Positions 1-8,929 of a stretch of DNA of 64,000 bases are shown here, piece by piece. The stretch is taken from positions 21,810 to 85,809 of the forward strand of contig JAZOTM010000040.1 in assembly GCA_045657625.1 (NCBI GenBank), given 5' to 3'. The stretch is from JAZOTM01 sp045657625 (GTDB taxonomy: Bacteria > Bacillota > Clostridia > Lachnospirales > Lachnospiraceae). The notes under the pieces were generated by a model, which was not told the origin of the DNA, did not search any database, and saw nothing but the letters and a program-made list of their open reading frames with translations. Made by a program: the position numbers and the translations under genes. Numbering within the stretch: the stretch's first letter is position 1; each line of letters begins with the position of its first letter.

Positions 1-111
1 ATGCATTTCTTGCATAGTCCTGTTTGTTGAATCCCTGTTTCACTGAATCACTCCCATTCAATTTCTTTGATATCTTTCATAATAACAAGAAAAAAGCAAC
101 AATTCAAAAAA

Positions 112-143
112 ACACCCTGTGAAGATTCTTTCTCACAGGGTGT
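112..143 (-). terminator. Terminator of the chemoreceptor gene
   Basis: An 11-bp stem starting ACACCCTGTGA is followed on the minus strand by a T-run. It lies 13 bases after the chemoreceptor stop codon. The remaining bases 1-111 hold no gene that I can recognise. Confidence 0.85.
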
Positions 144-155
144 CATACTCAGACT

Positions 156-1832
156 TTAATTCTTTAATTCAAACTTCTGTACCAATTCCTTCAAAGAATT
201 TGCATGCTCACTCATTTCATAGCTAAGTGCCAAGGATTCTTCTGAAGTCGCTGCATTATTCTGACCAACAGAAGCAATTTCTCCAATATTAGAAGACATT
301 TCTTTTACAGAAGTCGCTTGTGAAGAGGAAGCGTCTGCTATGCTCTTTACCTTTTCCGCAATTCCCTGTACCTGTGCCACCATATCATTCAGCTTTGCTG
401 CTGTTTCACTGGCAATATTAATACCATGCTCCACATTTCGAAGAGAAGTATGGATTAACTCAGCTGTACTCTGCGCAGCCTCTACTGTTTGACCTGCCAA
501 TTGTGATACTTCCGTAGCTACCACGGCAAAACCTTTACCGGCTTCTCCGGCTCTGGCTGCTTCAATAGACGCATTTAAGGAAAGTAAATTGGTCTGATCT
601 GCTATACCATTAATGGTATCAATAATCTTTGAAATTTCCTGAGACGAAGTAGAAATTGCATCCATGGCATCCACCACATCCTGCATCCGTTTATTTCCTT
701 CTACAATATTCTCAGCAACCACTTCCACCTCTTTCGAGATATCCGTAGCATCTGTAGAGTTACCGGAAATCTGTGTAGTGATATCCCGCACAGTCACAGA
801 CAAATCATCCACAATATTTGCCTGTGAAGTCACTGTATCTGCCAGATTCTGTCCTGCATCCGCAATCTGAGACGCTCCACTGGATACCATATCCGACACT
901 TCCATAATTTCTGTCATAGATTGAGAAATTTCCTGTGAGAAACTCTCAATGGAACTCTGTATCTGTTTGAAATCACCAATAAACTCCTTGTGGAAAGAGA
1001 TATTAAAGTTCCCTCCTGCCATGGTGGACATAATCTCTGCAATGTCATCAATATAACTCTCCAATGCCTGCACTGCAATTCGTAGTTGATTTGCCACCTG
1101 TCCGATTTCATTGTCTGCTTCATAGTCTATATTTACATGTACATTTCCTCTGGCAATTTCTTCTGCGGCCTTTTCCAAAACATCCAAGTCTTCTTCGATA
1201 TCATTCACCAATTCCATCCTGCGTTGTTTGCTAATCATAATAATCACGATTAATGCAACTACAAGTACTACAACTGCTGCCACGATAATCACAAGAATCG
1301 TCTCGTACTTGGTTTTTGCCGCATCTTCTGCTAAATTACCGGTTTCATCCAACGCATCAGCCAAGGTTTCCGATACCTCATTCAAGGTGGAATTATAGTA
1401 TTCCAAAGCACCTTCCGTATCTCCGGCTTCCACCATTTCAAGCATTTCAAAGGATGCTTCCTCAAAAGCATTCCATTCCTCTGTCAGCTGACTTCCCAAG
1501 GCCTCATTATTTAAGTTCTTTGAAATAGTTTCAAAATATCCCTCAATTTTTGGGAAACGCTCAGTTAAATCTTCTACCTGTTCTGCCGTCACATTGGAGT
1601 CATCTGACGCCACTGCAAGAAGCAAGCGCTTATTTATGGTTTGCACATCTTTACGAATTTCCAACTGATAAGTTTCAGTTACAAACTGAACATTATAAAA
1701 ATTATACACATTCAGAAAAATAACAACCAGAAATACTACCATAACAATGGTACTTCCTAAAAACATTTTCACAATAAAAGAAGAAAATCCGGCCAATTCC
1801 GCTTTTATGGTTTCATCCTTTTTACTTTTCAT
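156..1832 (-). CDS. Methyl-accepting chemotaxis protein
   Basis: A transmembrane chemoreceptor that passes an extracellular signal to CheA/CheW. Residues about 16-42 form the first membrane segment. A helical periplasmic-type sensor of about 135 residues follows, then a second very hydrophobic segment (about 178-201), a HAMP linker and a C-terminal methyl-accepting signalling domain. The conserved hairpin tip is visible (DQTNLLSLNASIEAARAGE). The start at 1832 is preferred because AGGAGGT-like sequence lies 8 bases upstream; a GTG three codons earlier falls inside that ribosome binding site. The ligand is unknown. No chemotaxis or flagellar operon is adjacent, although a flagellin-like gene occurs at 34.9 kb. 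Confidence 0.93.
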   Translation of the reverse strand: MKSKKDETIKAELAGFSSFIVKMFLGSTIVMVVFLVVIFLNVYNFYNVQFVTETYQLEIRKDVQTINKRLLLAVASDDSNVTAEQVEDLTERFPKIEGYFETISKNLNNEALGSQLTEEWNAFEEASFEMLEMVEAGDTEGALEYYNSTLNEVSETLADALDETGNLAEDAAKTKYETILVIIVAAVVVLVVALIVIIMISKQRRMELVNDIEEDLDVLEKAAEEIARGNVHVNIDYEADNEIGQVANQLRIAVQALESYIDDIAEIMSTMAGGNFNISFHKEFIGDFKQIQSSIESFSQEISQSMTEIMEVSDMVSSGASQIADAGQNLADTVTSQANIVDDLSVTVRDITTQISGNSTDATDISKEVEVVAENIVEGNKRMQDVVDAMDAISTSSQEISKIIDTINGIADQTNLLSLNASIEAARAGEAGKGFAVVATEVSQLAGQTVEAAQSTAELIHTSLRNVEHGINIASETAAKLNDMVAQVQGIAEKVKSIADASSSQATSVKEMSSNIGEIASVGQNNAATSEESLALSYEMSEHANSLKELVQKFELKN

Positions 1833-1937
1833 AGGACACACCTCCAGAGTACATATCTTATACTCTATATTTTACGTCATGGCACCCGGAAAAAGACGTT
1901 TTTTATTCTTTTTTCAGAAAAATTCATAGCAAACTTT

Positions 1938-2606
1938 CTATTTTAACCGCAAGCGTCTTGCCATGGCTCTCTTAGAAACCGGTTTCTTATAAAACAACCG
2001 CAAAGAAAGATACATCATTATAATCCCCACCAGTAAAATCACATAGGATAAAATCAGAATCTGTGTAAGTCCTAATCCCAACCCCATGAAACGTGCTTCT
2101 AAAACAGCTTGCCAAAATACAATAAAAGGAACCATCGCTCCACAAAAAACAATTCCTCCCAAAAGCGGAAACTTATAAGCCACACTGAAATACAAGGAAG
2201 AAACCGCCAGCACCACACCGGTCATAAATATCTGTGTTGTTTGAATATAATTATTCTCTTCTACTGTATAATCTGCAACACCGACTTTCATATAATACAA
2301 ATGAAAGGCCACCACAACTGTATATAAGAGTATAATTGCGATACCCAAAAATAATGCCGGTATTTCCACCTGCAGTTTTCTCCGATAAGGAGAAATCACC
2401 ACCAGGTCAGATGCTGCAAACATCATATAAAACTGCATAATAAAGGTAGTGGGAAGCACCATATAAAAACCTCCCAAAAACTCAGTCCCGGAGCTACCAA
2501 CCATGAGAAATACCCCTGCTGCAAAAAGAATTACAGCAACTGCCAACTGTGTTTTTAACTGATATGAATAACGCAACATACGAGTTGCTATTTTAAAATC
2601 CTTCAT
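1938..2606 (-). CDS. ABC exporter membrane protein, second permease subunit
   Basis: A 222-residue membrane protein with about six hydrophobic segments and a short basic tail (ending KRAMARRLRLK), as in ABC-2 type permeases. It is the last gene of a GntR-ATPase-permease-permease operon and starts 15 bases after the preceding permease, so co-transcription is very likely. It has no recognisable catalytic motif. Known relatives of this layout (the ytr operons of Bacillus) respond to cell-wall antibiotics, but the substrate here cannot be read from sequence. Confidence 0.7.
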   Translation of the reverse strand: MKDFKIATRMLRYSYQLKTQLAVAVILFAAGVFLMVGSSGTEFLGGFYMVLPTTFIMQFYMMFAASDLVVISPYRRKLQVEIPALFLGIAIILLYTVVVAFHLYYMKVGVADYTVEENNYIQTTQIFMTGVVLAVSSLYFSVAYKFPLLGGIVFCGAMVPFIVFWQAVLEARFMGLGLGLTQILILSYVILLVGIIMMYLSLRLFYKKPVSKRAMARRLRLK

Positions 2607-2621
2607 AAGTCATCCGCCCTT

Positions 2622-3275
2622 TTATTTTGTTATAAAATTCTTTTGATAGATTTTATTTGCTATCCAAATTCCCAGCATCGTCAATGTAATTGCCAGTATA
2701 ATCACAACTCCATTGCAAAGATATGGAATCGTATAATGCTTTTCCTCTAATTTAAAAAGTAAATATCCTATACCGGTAAAGGAAGCTGTACCTAAAAAAC
2801 CACAAATTAACCAATGGATCATCATATTATCCAAGAAACGCAATCCCGTCATAATCAAGGCTTCCAATACATATAATGTGAAAAAGAAAAACAAGGTAGT
2901 CTGTAGGAAAAATCCATGCTCCGCGCCGGAAGACACCTGCAGCAAACGGGAAAATCCAATGATTGTAGCCAAGAAAAGATCTGCAAAACGTATGGCATAA
3001 TCTACGCCTATTCCCTGAAGAAAAACGTTCCTTCCATTTTCTGAACTTCTTAGAATAGCCGCATCATTTCCCCGTTTATATGCACCGCTAAATACAAAAT
3101 AATCACCGATTAAATGAGCATAAGCCATAATCACTCCGGGGAAAAAAACCAGTAATAATCCAGCCTCTATATGTATAAACGCTTGCAATCCAATAGTTAG
3201 CAGAAGTATGCCAAGAATCACGACACGATAGAGCAAACTATGGAATACTTTGTATTCTTTCCATACCCTATTCAT
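2622..3275 (-). CDS. ABC exporter membrane protein, first permease subunit
   Basis: A 217-residue protein with six or so predicted membrane helices and a short cytoplasmic N-terminus (MNRVWKEYKVFHS). The start at 3275 makes a 4-base ATGA overlap with the stop codon of the upstream ATPase, the usual sign of translational coupling. The longer open frame to 3353 would run far into the ATPase gene and is rejected. It probably forms the membrane part of an exporter with the product at 1938-2606. Substrate unknown. Confidence 0.75.
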   Translation of the reverse strand: MNRVWKEYKVFHSLLYRVVILGILLLTIGLQAFIHIEAGLLLVFFPGVIMAYAHLIGDYFVFSGAYKRGNDAAILRSSENGRNVFLQGIGVDYAIRFADLFLATIIGFSRLLQVSSGAEHGFFLQTTLFFFFTLYVLEALIMTGLRFLDNMMIHWLICGFLGTASFTGIGYLLFKLEEKHYTIPYLCNGVVIILAITLTMLGIWIANKIYQKNFITK

Positions 3276-4183
3276 GAAACTCTCCTCTCTTCCTGCTTTG
3301 CACTTCGCATAGCTGAAACAGCAATTTGTGTTAAAGTTGGTCTTTCCAAGCAAAAAGCAGCATCTCCGTTTTCAAAATTCTCTGCAAGACCCATTCCTTC
3401 AAAGCCAAATTGATGTACCGAAACATCCATTAGTATATCTTCCACATCTGCTAATTGCTGCTTTTCACCCTTTACTACCACATATTTTTCCTTTAATTCT
3501 TCCACGAATCCCTGTTCAATCATACGACCGTTTTCCATAATGATACAGTAATCCGTCACATTTTCCATATCCGCAATATTATGCGTAGAAAAAAGTACGC
3601 TCCGCTGTCCTTCCTTTTCCATTAAATATGTGCGAATCAAATCACACAACTTTTCTCTCATTAAAGGATCCAAGGGAGACGCCGGCTCATCCATTAATAG
3701 CAAGTCTGTCTCTCTGGATAGAACACCAGCCAACATCAATTTAATCTTGGTACCATCAGATAAATCGCAGACTTTCTTGTTTTTTTCCAATAATCCATCT
3801 TTATAAATGCCTAAATCCTTGCAGTAGGATTCATATCTATCTTTATGAAAGTCATCAAATAAGAGCTCCTGTACTTCTTCCACCTGTTTTAAGGTCCATT
3901 GTGGCAAATAATAGTTGCCGGTTCCGGTATACCCGATTCTTTCTTTTATAGCCCCTTCCGTTTTCAGATTTTTGCTGGAATACTGATTAAAATAGGTAAA
4001 CTCTCCCTTATAATCCAACTGAATCCCGGCCATCATATGTAATAACGTAGTTTTACCGGCACCATTTTCTCCAATCAAAGCTGTGGCAAATCCCTTGGGA
4101 ATCTGCAATTCCGGTACATTTAACTCAAACCCCTTATATTTTTTTCGTAATTGATTTCCTAAAATCACACTTTCAAATTTCAT
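3272..4183 (-). CDS. ABC transporter ATP-binding protein
   Basis: The nucleotide-binding subunit (303 residues) of the exporter encoded by this operon. It shows a Walker A motif (GENGAGKTTLLHM, about residues 38-50), a degenerate ABC signature (LSDGTK), Walker B (LLLMDEPASPLDP) and a switch histidine (FSTHNIADME). The extra C-terminal region of about 90 residues after the ATPase core matches the YtrB/EcsA-like exporter group. A ribosome binding site AGGAGG precedes the start. It lies 35 bases downstream of the GntR gene and overlaps the following permease gene by 4 bases. Confidence 0.9.
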   Translation of the reverse strand: MKFESVILGNQLRKKYKGFELNVPELQIPKGFATALIGENGAGKTTLLHMMAGIQLDYKGEFTYFNQYSSKNLKTEGAIKERIGYTGTGNYYLPQWTLKQVEEVQELLFDDFHKDRYESYCKDLGIYKDGLLEKNKKVCDLSDGTKIKLMLAGVLSRETDLLLMDEPASPLDPLMREKLCDLIRTYLMEKEGQRSVLFSTHNIADMENVTDYCIIMENGRMIEQGFVEELKEKYVVVKGEKQQLADVEDILMDVSVHQFGFEGMGLAENFENGDAAFCLERPTLTQIAVSAMRSAKQEERRVS

Positions 4184-4218
4184 ATCTCATCCTCCTTTTT
4201 CTGCCTCTTCCTGATGTT

Positions 4219-4599
4219 CTAAATTTCTTTTTCCTCTAAATTACACAAAGCCTTGAGCATTTCAAACAATTCCTCTTTGTCGATACCGGCGATTTTGGCT
4301 GATTGAATCGCCTGAAGCAAAGATTCTTCCACTTTACGAATATGCTGCTCTGTCAGCATCTCTGCATCCTGAGCATTTATATAGTAGCCCTTTCCCTGAA
4401 CTGCCGTAATTAAACCTTCCTGGTCCAAAAGTTCATATGCCTTCAATGTGGTAATCACGCTGATTTTTAATTCCTTTGCTAAGCCTCGAATGGATGGCAA
4501 ATATTCTCCTTCCTTTCGCTTACCTTCTAATATTTCTCCACGAAAAAAATCTGCAATCTGCTGATAAATCGGTACTCCGGATGTCTGTGATAATTTCAT
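4219..4599 (-). CDS. GntR-family regulator, YtrA type
   Basis: A 126-residue regulator: an N-terminal winged helix (PIYQQIADFFRGEILEGK, then the recognition helix region ISVITTLKAYELLDQEGLI) and a short helical dimerisation tail, the compact form typical of YtrA-subfamily repressors. The start at 4599 follows AGGAGGAAACA directly; a longer open frame to 4662 has no ribosome binding site. It is the first gene of the ABC exporter operon. Its own promoter (4679-4707) contains a 7-8-7 inverted repeat, so autorepression is the likely mode of control. The inducer is unknown. Confidence 0.88.
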   Translation of the reverse strand: MKLSQTSGVPIYQQIADFFRGEILEGKRKEGEYLPSIRGLAKELKISVITTLKAYELLDQEGLITAVQGKGYYINAQDAEMLTEQHIRKVEESLLQAIQSAKIAGIDKEELFEMLKALCNLEEKEI

Positions 4600-4678
4600 T
4601 GTTTCCTCCTTTCCTCTAGCATTTCTCATCTTTCTACTGACACATCCATTTTTCTGCGCCATAACTGTTTATATGTTA

Positions 4679-4707
4679 TATATACACTATTAACTGTATA
4701 TTGTCAA
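4679..4707 (-). promoter_or_regulatory. Promoter and GntR operator of the ABC exporter operon
   Basis: On the minus strand TTGACA (4707-4702) and TATATA (4684-4679) are separated by exactly 17 bases. The inverted repeat ATATACA-8-TGTATAT occupies 4680-4701, covering the -10 box and the whole spacer, where a bound repressor would block RNA polymerase. The first gene of the operon encodes a YtrA-type repressor, the obvious candidate ligand. Confidence 0.75.
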
Positions 4708-4734
4708 CTACTGAACATAGGATTCACAAGATTC

Positions 4735-4814
4735 GTGACATACCATACACAGTCGTACACTTCCATAACGGAAGGAATCTTTATATCTTAAGGAAAAAAT
4801 TCCTAAGATATAAA
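4735..4814 (+). repeat. Degenerate copy of the dispersed structured element (copy 1)
   Basis: The segment CACTTCCATAACGGAAGG (4758-4775) corresponds to the GCGCTTCCATAGCGGAGCGC hairpin of the better copies at 36935, 52643 and 63863. It is followed by the same kind of long AT-rich tail hairpin (TTTATATCTTAAGGAA and its complement, 4780-4813). The 5' stems are not recognisable. As in copies 3 and 4, the tail abuts the T-run of an intrinsic terminator belonging to minus-strand genes, here the tRNA cluster. Confidence 0.55.
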
Positions 4815-4818
4815 AAAA

Positions 4819-4840
4819 AGCAGAATCATACGATTCTGCT
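4819..4840 (-). terminator. Terminator of the six-tRNA cluster
   Basis: AGCAGAATC and GATTCTGCT form a 9-bp stem with a 4-base loop, followed on the minus strand by eight T residues. It lies 7 bases after the last tRNA. Confidence 0.85.
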
Positions 4841-4846
4841 TTTTAA

Positions 4847-4919
4847 TGAGACACGGGGGATTCGAACCCCCGACAACTTGATTAAAAGTCAAGTGCTCTA
4901 CCAACTGAGCTAGTATCCC
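4847..4919 (-). tRNA. tRNA-Lys (UUU)
   Basis: A full cloverleaf can be drawn: acceptor GGGATAC paired with GTGTCTC, D stem GCTC/GAGC, anticodon loop CTTTTAA (anticodon TTT), and a TTCGAAT T loop. The discriminator is A and the 3' CCA is not encoded. It is the last gene of the six-tRNA cluster. Confidence 0.95.
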
Positions 4920-4937
4920 ATATTATATTGTTTGAAA

Positions 4938-5009
4938 CTGGGCTAACCAGATTCGAACTGGTGAATGCAGGAGTCAAAGTCCTGTGCCTTACCGCTTGGC
5001 GATAGCCCA
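4938..5009 (-). tRNA. tRNA-Gln (UUG)
   Basis: Acceptor TGGGCTA pairs with TAGCCCA. The anticodon loop is CTTTGAC (anticodon TTG) and the discriminator is G, as usual for this tRNA. CCA is not encoded. The gatCAB genes at 43.8-47 kb could serve tRNA-Gln as well as tRNA-Asn. Confidence 0.95.
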
Positions 5010-5036
5010 TTACTGGCCTGCTTACTCATCAGCCAA

Positions 5037-5111
5037 GGTGGATACAGGGATTCGAACCCTGGGCCTCCAGAGCCACAATCTGGCGCGCTAACCAACTGCG
5101 CTATACCCACC
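5037..5111 (-). tRNA. tRNA-His (GUG)
   Basis: The anticodon loop is TTGTGGC (anticodon GTG). An extra 5' G faces a C at position 73, the G(-1):C73 identity pair special to tRNA-His, so the gene is taken from 5111. CCA is not encoded. Confidence 0.95.
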
Positions 5112-5115
5112 ATAC

Positions 5116-5189
<74 letters not shown>

Positions 5190-5213
5190 ATACATGTTCA
5201 TGTGAAACATGAG

Positions 5214-5284
5214 AGCGGGTGATGGGAATCGAACCCACGTATCCAGCTTGGAAGGCTGGTGTTCTACCATTGAACTACACCCGC
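5214..5284 (-). tRNA. tRNA-Gly (UCC)
   Basis: Acceptor GCGGGTG pairs with CACCCGC. The anticodon loop is CTTCCAA (anticodon TCC) and the discriminator is T. CCA is not encoded. A second glycine isoacceptor (GCC) stands alone at 34167. Confidence 0.95.
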
Positions 5285-5309
5285 GAGGTGTAACGCGATG
5301 CTTAAAAAG

Positions 5310-5384
5310 TCGGGGTGACAGGATTCGAACCTGCGGCCTCCTGGTCCCAAACCAGGCGCTCTAGCCAAGCTGAGCCACACCCCG
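5310..5384 (-). tRNA. tRNA-Pro (UGG)
   Basis: Acceptor CGGGGTG pairs with CACCCCG. The anticodon loop is TTTGGGA (anticodon TGG). First gene of the cluster, about 40 bases downstream of a consensus promoter. CCA is not encoded. Confidence 0.95.
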
Positions 5385-5425
5385 GCATCTGCATTTGTGT
5401 CGTCATCACCGCGACGACAAGATGT

Positions 5426-5454
5426 ATTATAGTACACAGATTTATCAATGTCAA
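5426..5454 (-). promoter_or_regulatory. Consensus promoter of the six-tRNA cluster
   Basis: Perfect TTGACA (5454-5449) and TATAAT (5431-5426) are separated by 17 bases on the minus strand. This fits the strong expression expected of stable RNA. The remaining gap up to rdgB (5455-5530) is AT-rich and shows nothing else. Confidence 0.9.
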
Positions 5455-5530
5455 CACATTTTTTTAAATTCTAACAGACTTTTTATTTTCAACCTTTTTT
5501 CTGATAAATTTCTCATTTTCTCTTTATTAT

Positions 5531-6124
5531 CTATTTTAATTTTTCTGCCAATAATGCCCGCATTTCTCGCAATGCTTTGCCTCTGTGGCTAATTGCATTC
5601 TTCTGTTCCGGGGTCAACGTTGCGGAAGAACAACCATATTCCTCCACCTGAAAAATAGGATCATAACCAAATCCATTAGCTCCTTCCGGTTCATAACCAA
5701 TATAACCTTCGAAAGTTCCTCTTACCACATATTCTTCTTTATTTGGAAGAACTGCTGCCACGGCACATACAAATCGTGCTGTTCTTTTTTCTTTTGGAAC
5801 GCCCTCTAAACGTGCAATCAAATTTTTGTTTTTCTCTTCATAGGAAGTATCATGTCCCATATAACGCGCAGAATATATACCCGGTTCTTTATTCAAATAA
5901 TCAATTTCCAAACCCGAATCATCTGCCATAATCAAATCATCCGTCAAAGCTGCAATTGCTTTTGCCTTAATCAACGCATTTTCTTCAAAAGTCGTTCCAT
6001 CTTCTTCAATATCTTGGTCAAAACCAGCCTCTTTCATTGAAACGATTTCATATCCCAAGTCTCCAAAAATAGCGCGAATTTCCTTTAGTTTATTTTCATT
6101 TCCTGTTGCAAATACAATTCTCAT
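5531..6124 (-). CDS. rdgB: XTP/dITP pyrophosphatase (RdgB/HAM1 family)
   Basis: House-cleaning enzyme that hydrolyses dITP, XTP and related deaminated purine nucleotides to monophosphates, keeping them out of DNA and RNA. At 197 residues it has the family's normal length. Visible motifs are the N-terminal FATGNENKLKEI, the catalytic stretch ADDSGLEIDYL with PGIYSARY, and the C-terminal SHRGKALREM. It is the last gene of a tightly packed operon: its ATG directly follows the stop codon of the amidase gene. Confidence 0.95.
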   Translation of the reverse strand: MRIVFATGNENKLKEIRAIFGDLGYEIVSMKEAGFDQDIEEDGTTFEENALIKAKAIAALTDDLIMADDSGLEIDYLNKEPGIYSARYMGHDTSYEEKNKNLIARLEGVPKEKRTARFVCAVAAVLPNKEEYVVRGTFEGYIGYEPEGANGFGYDPIFQVEEYGCSSATLTPEQKNAISHRGKALREMRALLAEKLK

Positions 6125-7207
6125 TTAAAATCCTTCCTCAAATGCTTCCATAATGGAATTATAAATTCCCTGTGCAATTTGTTTTTGATAATCCTCTGAT
6201 GTTAATCTTTCCAACTCATCTTTATTTGTCATAAAGCCGGCTTCAATCAATGCCACCGGCACTTCTGCTGTACGAATAATATAAATGCTGCTACCATCTG
6301 TAATTCCACGATTTCGACTTCCAATGGTATCACTGACTGTATTGACACATATTTCCGCCAATTGTTTGCTTCCCAGTTCTTCCACTTCTGATGTTTCATC
6401 ATACAAGACAACCGTTCCGCTATAAGTAGAGCTTTTTCCGCTTCCTGTGGAATTACAATGAATACTGATAAACACATCCGCATCCGCTCCGTTTGCCAAA
6501 CCAACACGATTCTCAAAAGCCGGGTTCGTATCGTCCGTTCTGGTATAGTATACCCCAATAGACTCATCTCCTGCTTCCTCGAAAATCTGTTGTAACTGCA
6601 AGGTAATCGCCAGTGTAATGTCTTTTTCCATAATGCCACCTTTAATTGCCCCCGGTGCATCTCCTCCGTGGCCGGCATCAATCACTACTACTTTGTCATA
6701 AATCTCATGAGGGGAAATAAAATCTAAGTAAATATAATTTTCATCATGAGATTCTTCCAACTCATATACCGCATCCATGGTAATTTCCAAAATACCGGTA
6801 TTATCCTCACTTTCATATTGCAAATTTGCTATATGATCACTTTTTCCAATCATGGGATATAAATACATATAGTATTCATCTGCATCCGGAATCAACAATG
6901 TCACTGTTTGTGTTACATATGTATTTGTAATCTCAACATCCGTTGCCTGCACCCCTGCAGGCAATGCGATACGAATCTCTCCGGGGAAAGAAATGCCTCC
7001 CTCATCAGACTCTGCATTGTTGTAATCTAAGATCTCAAGTCCCGTTAAACTCTCTAATTTTTCCAATAAAGCCGCATCTTCCAGTCGTTCCTGCTGCCTC
7101 CGGAGTTCATATTCATGCAACTTCGGAAGAAATGCACAGGATATCACAACCAACACCATCATCCAAAAAGAGGTAATGGTTGTTAACCGTAAAACCCTAT
7201 TTATCAC
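6125..7207 (-). CDS. N-acetylmuramoyl-L-alanine amidase (Amidase_3)
   Basis: A zinc amidase that cleaves the bond between MurNAc and the stem peptide of peptidoglycan. An N-terminal membrane segment (about residues 10-28) anchors or exports it, followed by a linker domain of about 140 residues. The Amidase_3 catalytic domain covers about 170-357, with zinc and catalytic residues in DAGHGG, IMEKD, SIHCNS and ALIEAGFMTN. It sits between a secreted protease gene (6-base gap) and rdgB (no gap). Its role may be cell separation or wall remodelling; this is inference from the family. Confidence 0.92.
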   Translation of the reverse strand: MINRVLRLTTITSFWMMVLVVISCAFLPKLHEYELRRQQERLEDAALLEKLESLTGLEILDYNNAESDEGGISFPGEIRIALPAGVQATDVEITNTYVTQTVTLLIPDADEYYMYLYPMIGKSDHIANLQYESEDNTGILEITMDAVYELEESHDENYIYLDFISPHEIYDKVVVIDAGHGGDAPGAIKGGIMEKDITLAITLQLQQIFEEAGDESIGVYYTRTDDTNPAFENRVGLANGADADVFISIHCNSTGSGKSSTYSGTVVLYDETSEVEELGSKQLAEICVNTVSDTIGSRNRGITDGSSIYIIRTAEVPVALIEAGFMTNKDELERLTSEDYQKQIAQGIYNSIMEAFEEGF

Positions 7208-7213
7208 CCTTAC

Positions 7214-8929
7214 TTATTCCTCCACTGTCATTACCGTATATGCTTTCAAGCATAAATTGCATGCTTCTATTTCTTCCACATGCTCCCAGGTGTCCCCGGT
7301 AACGCTTATATAGCCTTCTCCATCTTCAATGGTAACACTTTCTGTCAAAGAATCTGCTTGATACTCCACTGCCAAAGGACGTTCCGAATCCGGTGTTGTA
7401 ATCTGAATAATCACTGCAAAGCGATTTCCCGCAAGAAGTTCAACATCTTGATCCAATTCCACCGTATAATATCCCGCACTGACAAAGCTTCCTTCTGCCA
7501 CCTTTTCCATATTATCAAAAGATTCCGTACTTTCAAAGGTGTCTACCACATATACTTTATAAGAAGTGTCTTTTGCTGTGGCATAAAAGCCAACCGCTTT
7601 TAACGTCTCATTTTCTGTGGCTGTATATACATTTGCTCCATAAGCAGTACTTTGTCCGTAACCAATTTTACCTACCATGCCGCACAAATCTGTTTGGTAA
7701 ATGGAATCATAATTGTCCGTGTCCACGATTTTTGTATATACCACATTATGAATTCCAATATTGGTATCATAATAAGAGACATAAAAATATCCATTATCTC
7801 CAAAAGAACTACCCCAACTGTTCTGGCAAATAAATGCGCCATCCCCTTCCGGTTCTTCCGAAAAATTCTCTTTTGCATAATTGTCATCCCAACCTACAAT
7901 CACTACGTCATGATTAGGTTTTGCAGTGCCAATATAACAATACGCCGCCTCTTGCGAATTATAATACACGGAAGAGCTCTTTGCACCGGACAAAGCATTA
8001 TAAATAGAGGTCTGTACACCACCATATAAAAAGACTGCCTTCTTTATTTTTTCCAAATCCTTGCTTTCAATAAATTGCACTTCCTGCACATGTTTCACTG
8101 CTGACAAGGTATCATCACTGGTTCCATCTCCATACGGATCATCCGTTTCCAATACCGGACCCTGCCAAGCAGTCAAATAGGCAACTGCCATATTGTAATC
8201 CCCTCCGGTAGTTTGATTCCCGGAAAAACTATTGGATAAGGTCATATGATCTTCTGAAAAAACCAAATCCTCCTCTGGCAATAAAGCGCTTTCCATGGCG
8301 CTTAAAGCGGCAAACGCCCAACAGGTATCAAGAGAGCCTTGGTTTTTTACTGTAGCCACGCGATTTCTAGCACGCAAATCATAGGCAGAAGGCAAAATAG
8401 ATGCCGTTTCCTCTTCACTTGCAATCTCAACGGTGTTATTTTCTGCATCGTAATTTATGGAATAACCTAAAGCCTCCACAATGGTATTCACCGATGCATA
8501 ATAAACACCATCCTTTATTACAAAGGTATTCTCTGAAGAAATCGTATCACCATTCAACAAATAACTTTCTTCTTGTAGTGAAAATTCCATCATCGATGTA
8601 TATTTTTCTACAAACAAAATCTGATTTCCATAGACTCTGGCACTACACTCCAAGCATTCTCGAATAAAAGGAATCTCTGCAAACAATTGCATTTCTTCAT
8701 CCATATATAAATCATATTGCTTGGTCGTATAGTTTTTTCCGTCAATAGACAAGGTAATCACCTGACTATTCCAGGAGTCCGCAATATACGGATTCCAGAA
8801 ATTTTCTTCCAAAGAAGCACCACGAAAAGACTCTATTTCACCAGAGTCTTTTCCAAGGGTATGTACTTGTAATATTACAGCAAATATCAAAAATACGGTC
8901 AAAAAAATGTATCTTTTGGAATACCACAT
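7214..8929 (-). CDS. Secreted papain-family (C1) cysteine protease with stalk domain
   Basis: A 571-residue exported protein. An N-terminal hydrophobic segment (about 8-24) is followed by a region resembling a copper-amine-oxidase N-terminal-like stalk domain (ending near NTVEIASEEE, about 170). A C1-type peptidase domain covers roughly 178-400. The catalytic residues can be placed: Gln and Cys in QGSLDTCWAFAALSAMES, His in NHDVVIVGWDD and Asn in CQNSWGSSFGDNGYFYVSY. The last 160 residues look like the beta-rich lectin-like domain often attached to bacterial C1 proteases. It is adjacent to a cell-wall amidase, suggesting action at the cell surface. Substrate unknown. Confidence 0.9.
   Translation of the reverse strand: MWYSKRYIFLTVFLIFAVILQVHTLGKDSGEIESFRGASLEENFWNPYIADSWNSQVITLSIDGKNYTTKQYDLYMDEEMQLFAEIPFIRECLECSARVYGNQILFVEKYTSMMEFSLQEESYLLNGDTISSENTFVIKDGVYYASVNTIVEALGYSINYDAENNTVEIASEEETASILPSAYDLRARNRVATVKNQGSLDTCWAFAALSAMESALLPEEDLVFSEDHMTLSNSFSGNQTTGGDYNMAVAYLTAWQGPVLETDDPYGDGTSDDTLSAVKHVQEVQFIESKDLEKIKKAVFLYGGVQTSIYNALSGAKSSSVYYNSQEAAYCYIGTAKPNHDVVIVGWDDNYAKENFSEEPEGDGAFICQNSWGSSFGDNGYFYVSYYDTNIGIHNVVYTKIVDTDNYDSIYQTDLCGMVGKIGYGQSTAYGANVYTATENETLKAVGFYATAKDTSYKVYVVDTFESTESFDNMEKVAEGSFVSAGYYTVELDQDVELLAGNRFAVIIQITTPDSERPLAVEYQADSLTESVTIEDGEGYISVTGDTWEHVEEIEACNLCLKAYTVMTVEE

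Noticed and set aside
3276..3353. Longer start for the first permease
   Set aside because: It would overlap the ATPase gene by 80 bases; the ATGA overlap at 3275 is the normal arrangement.
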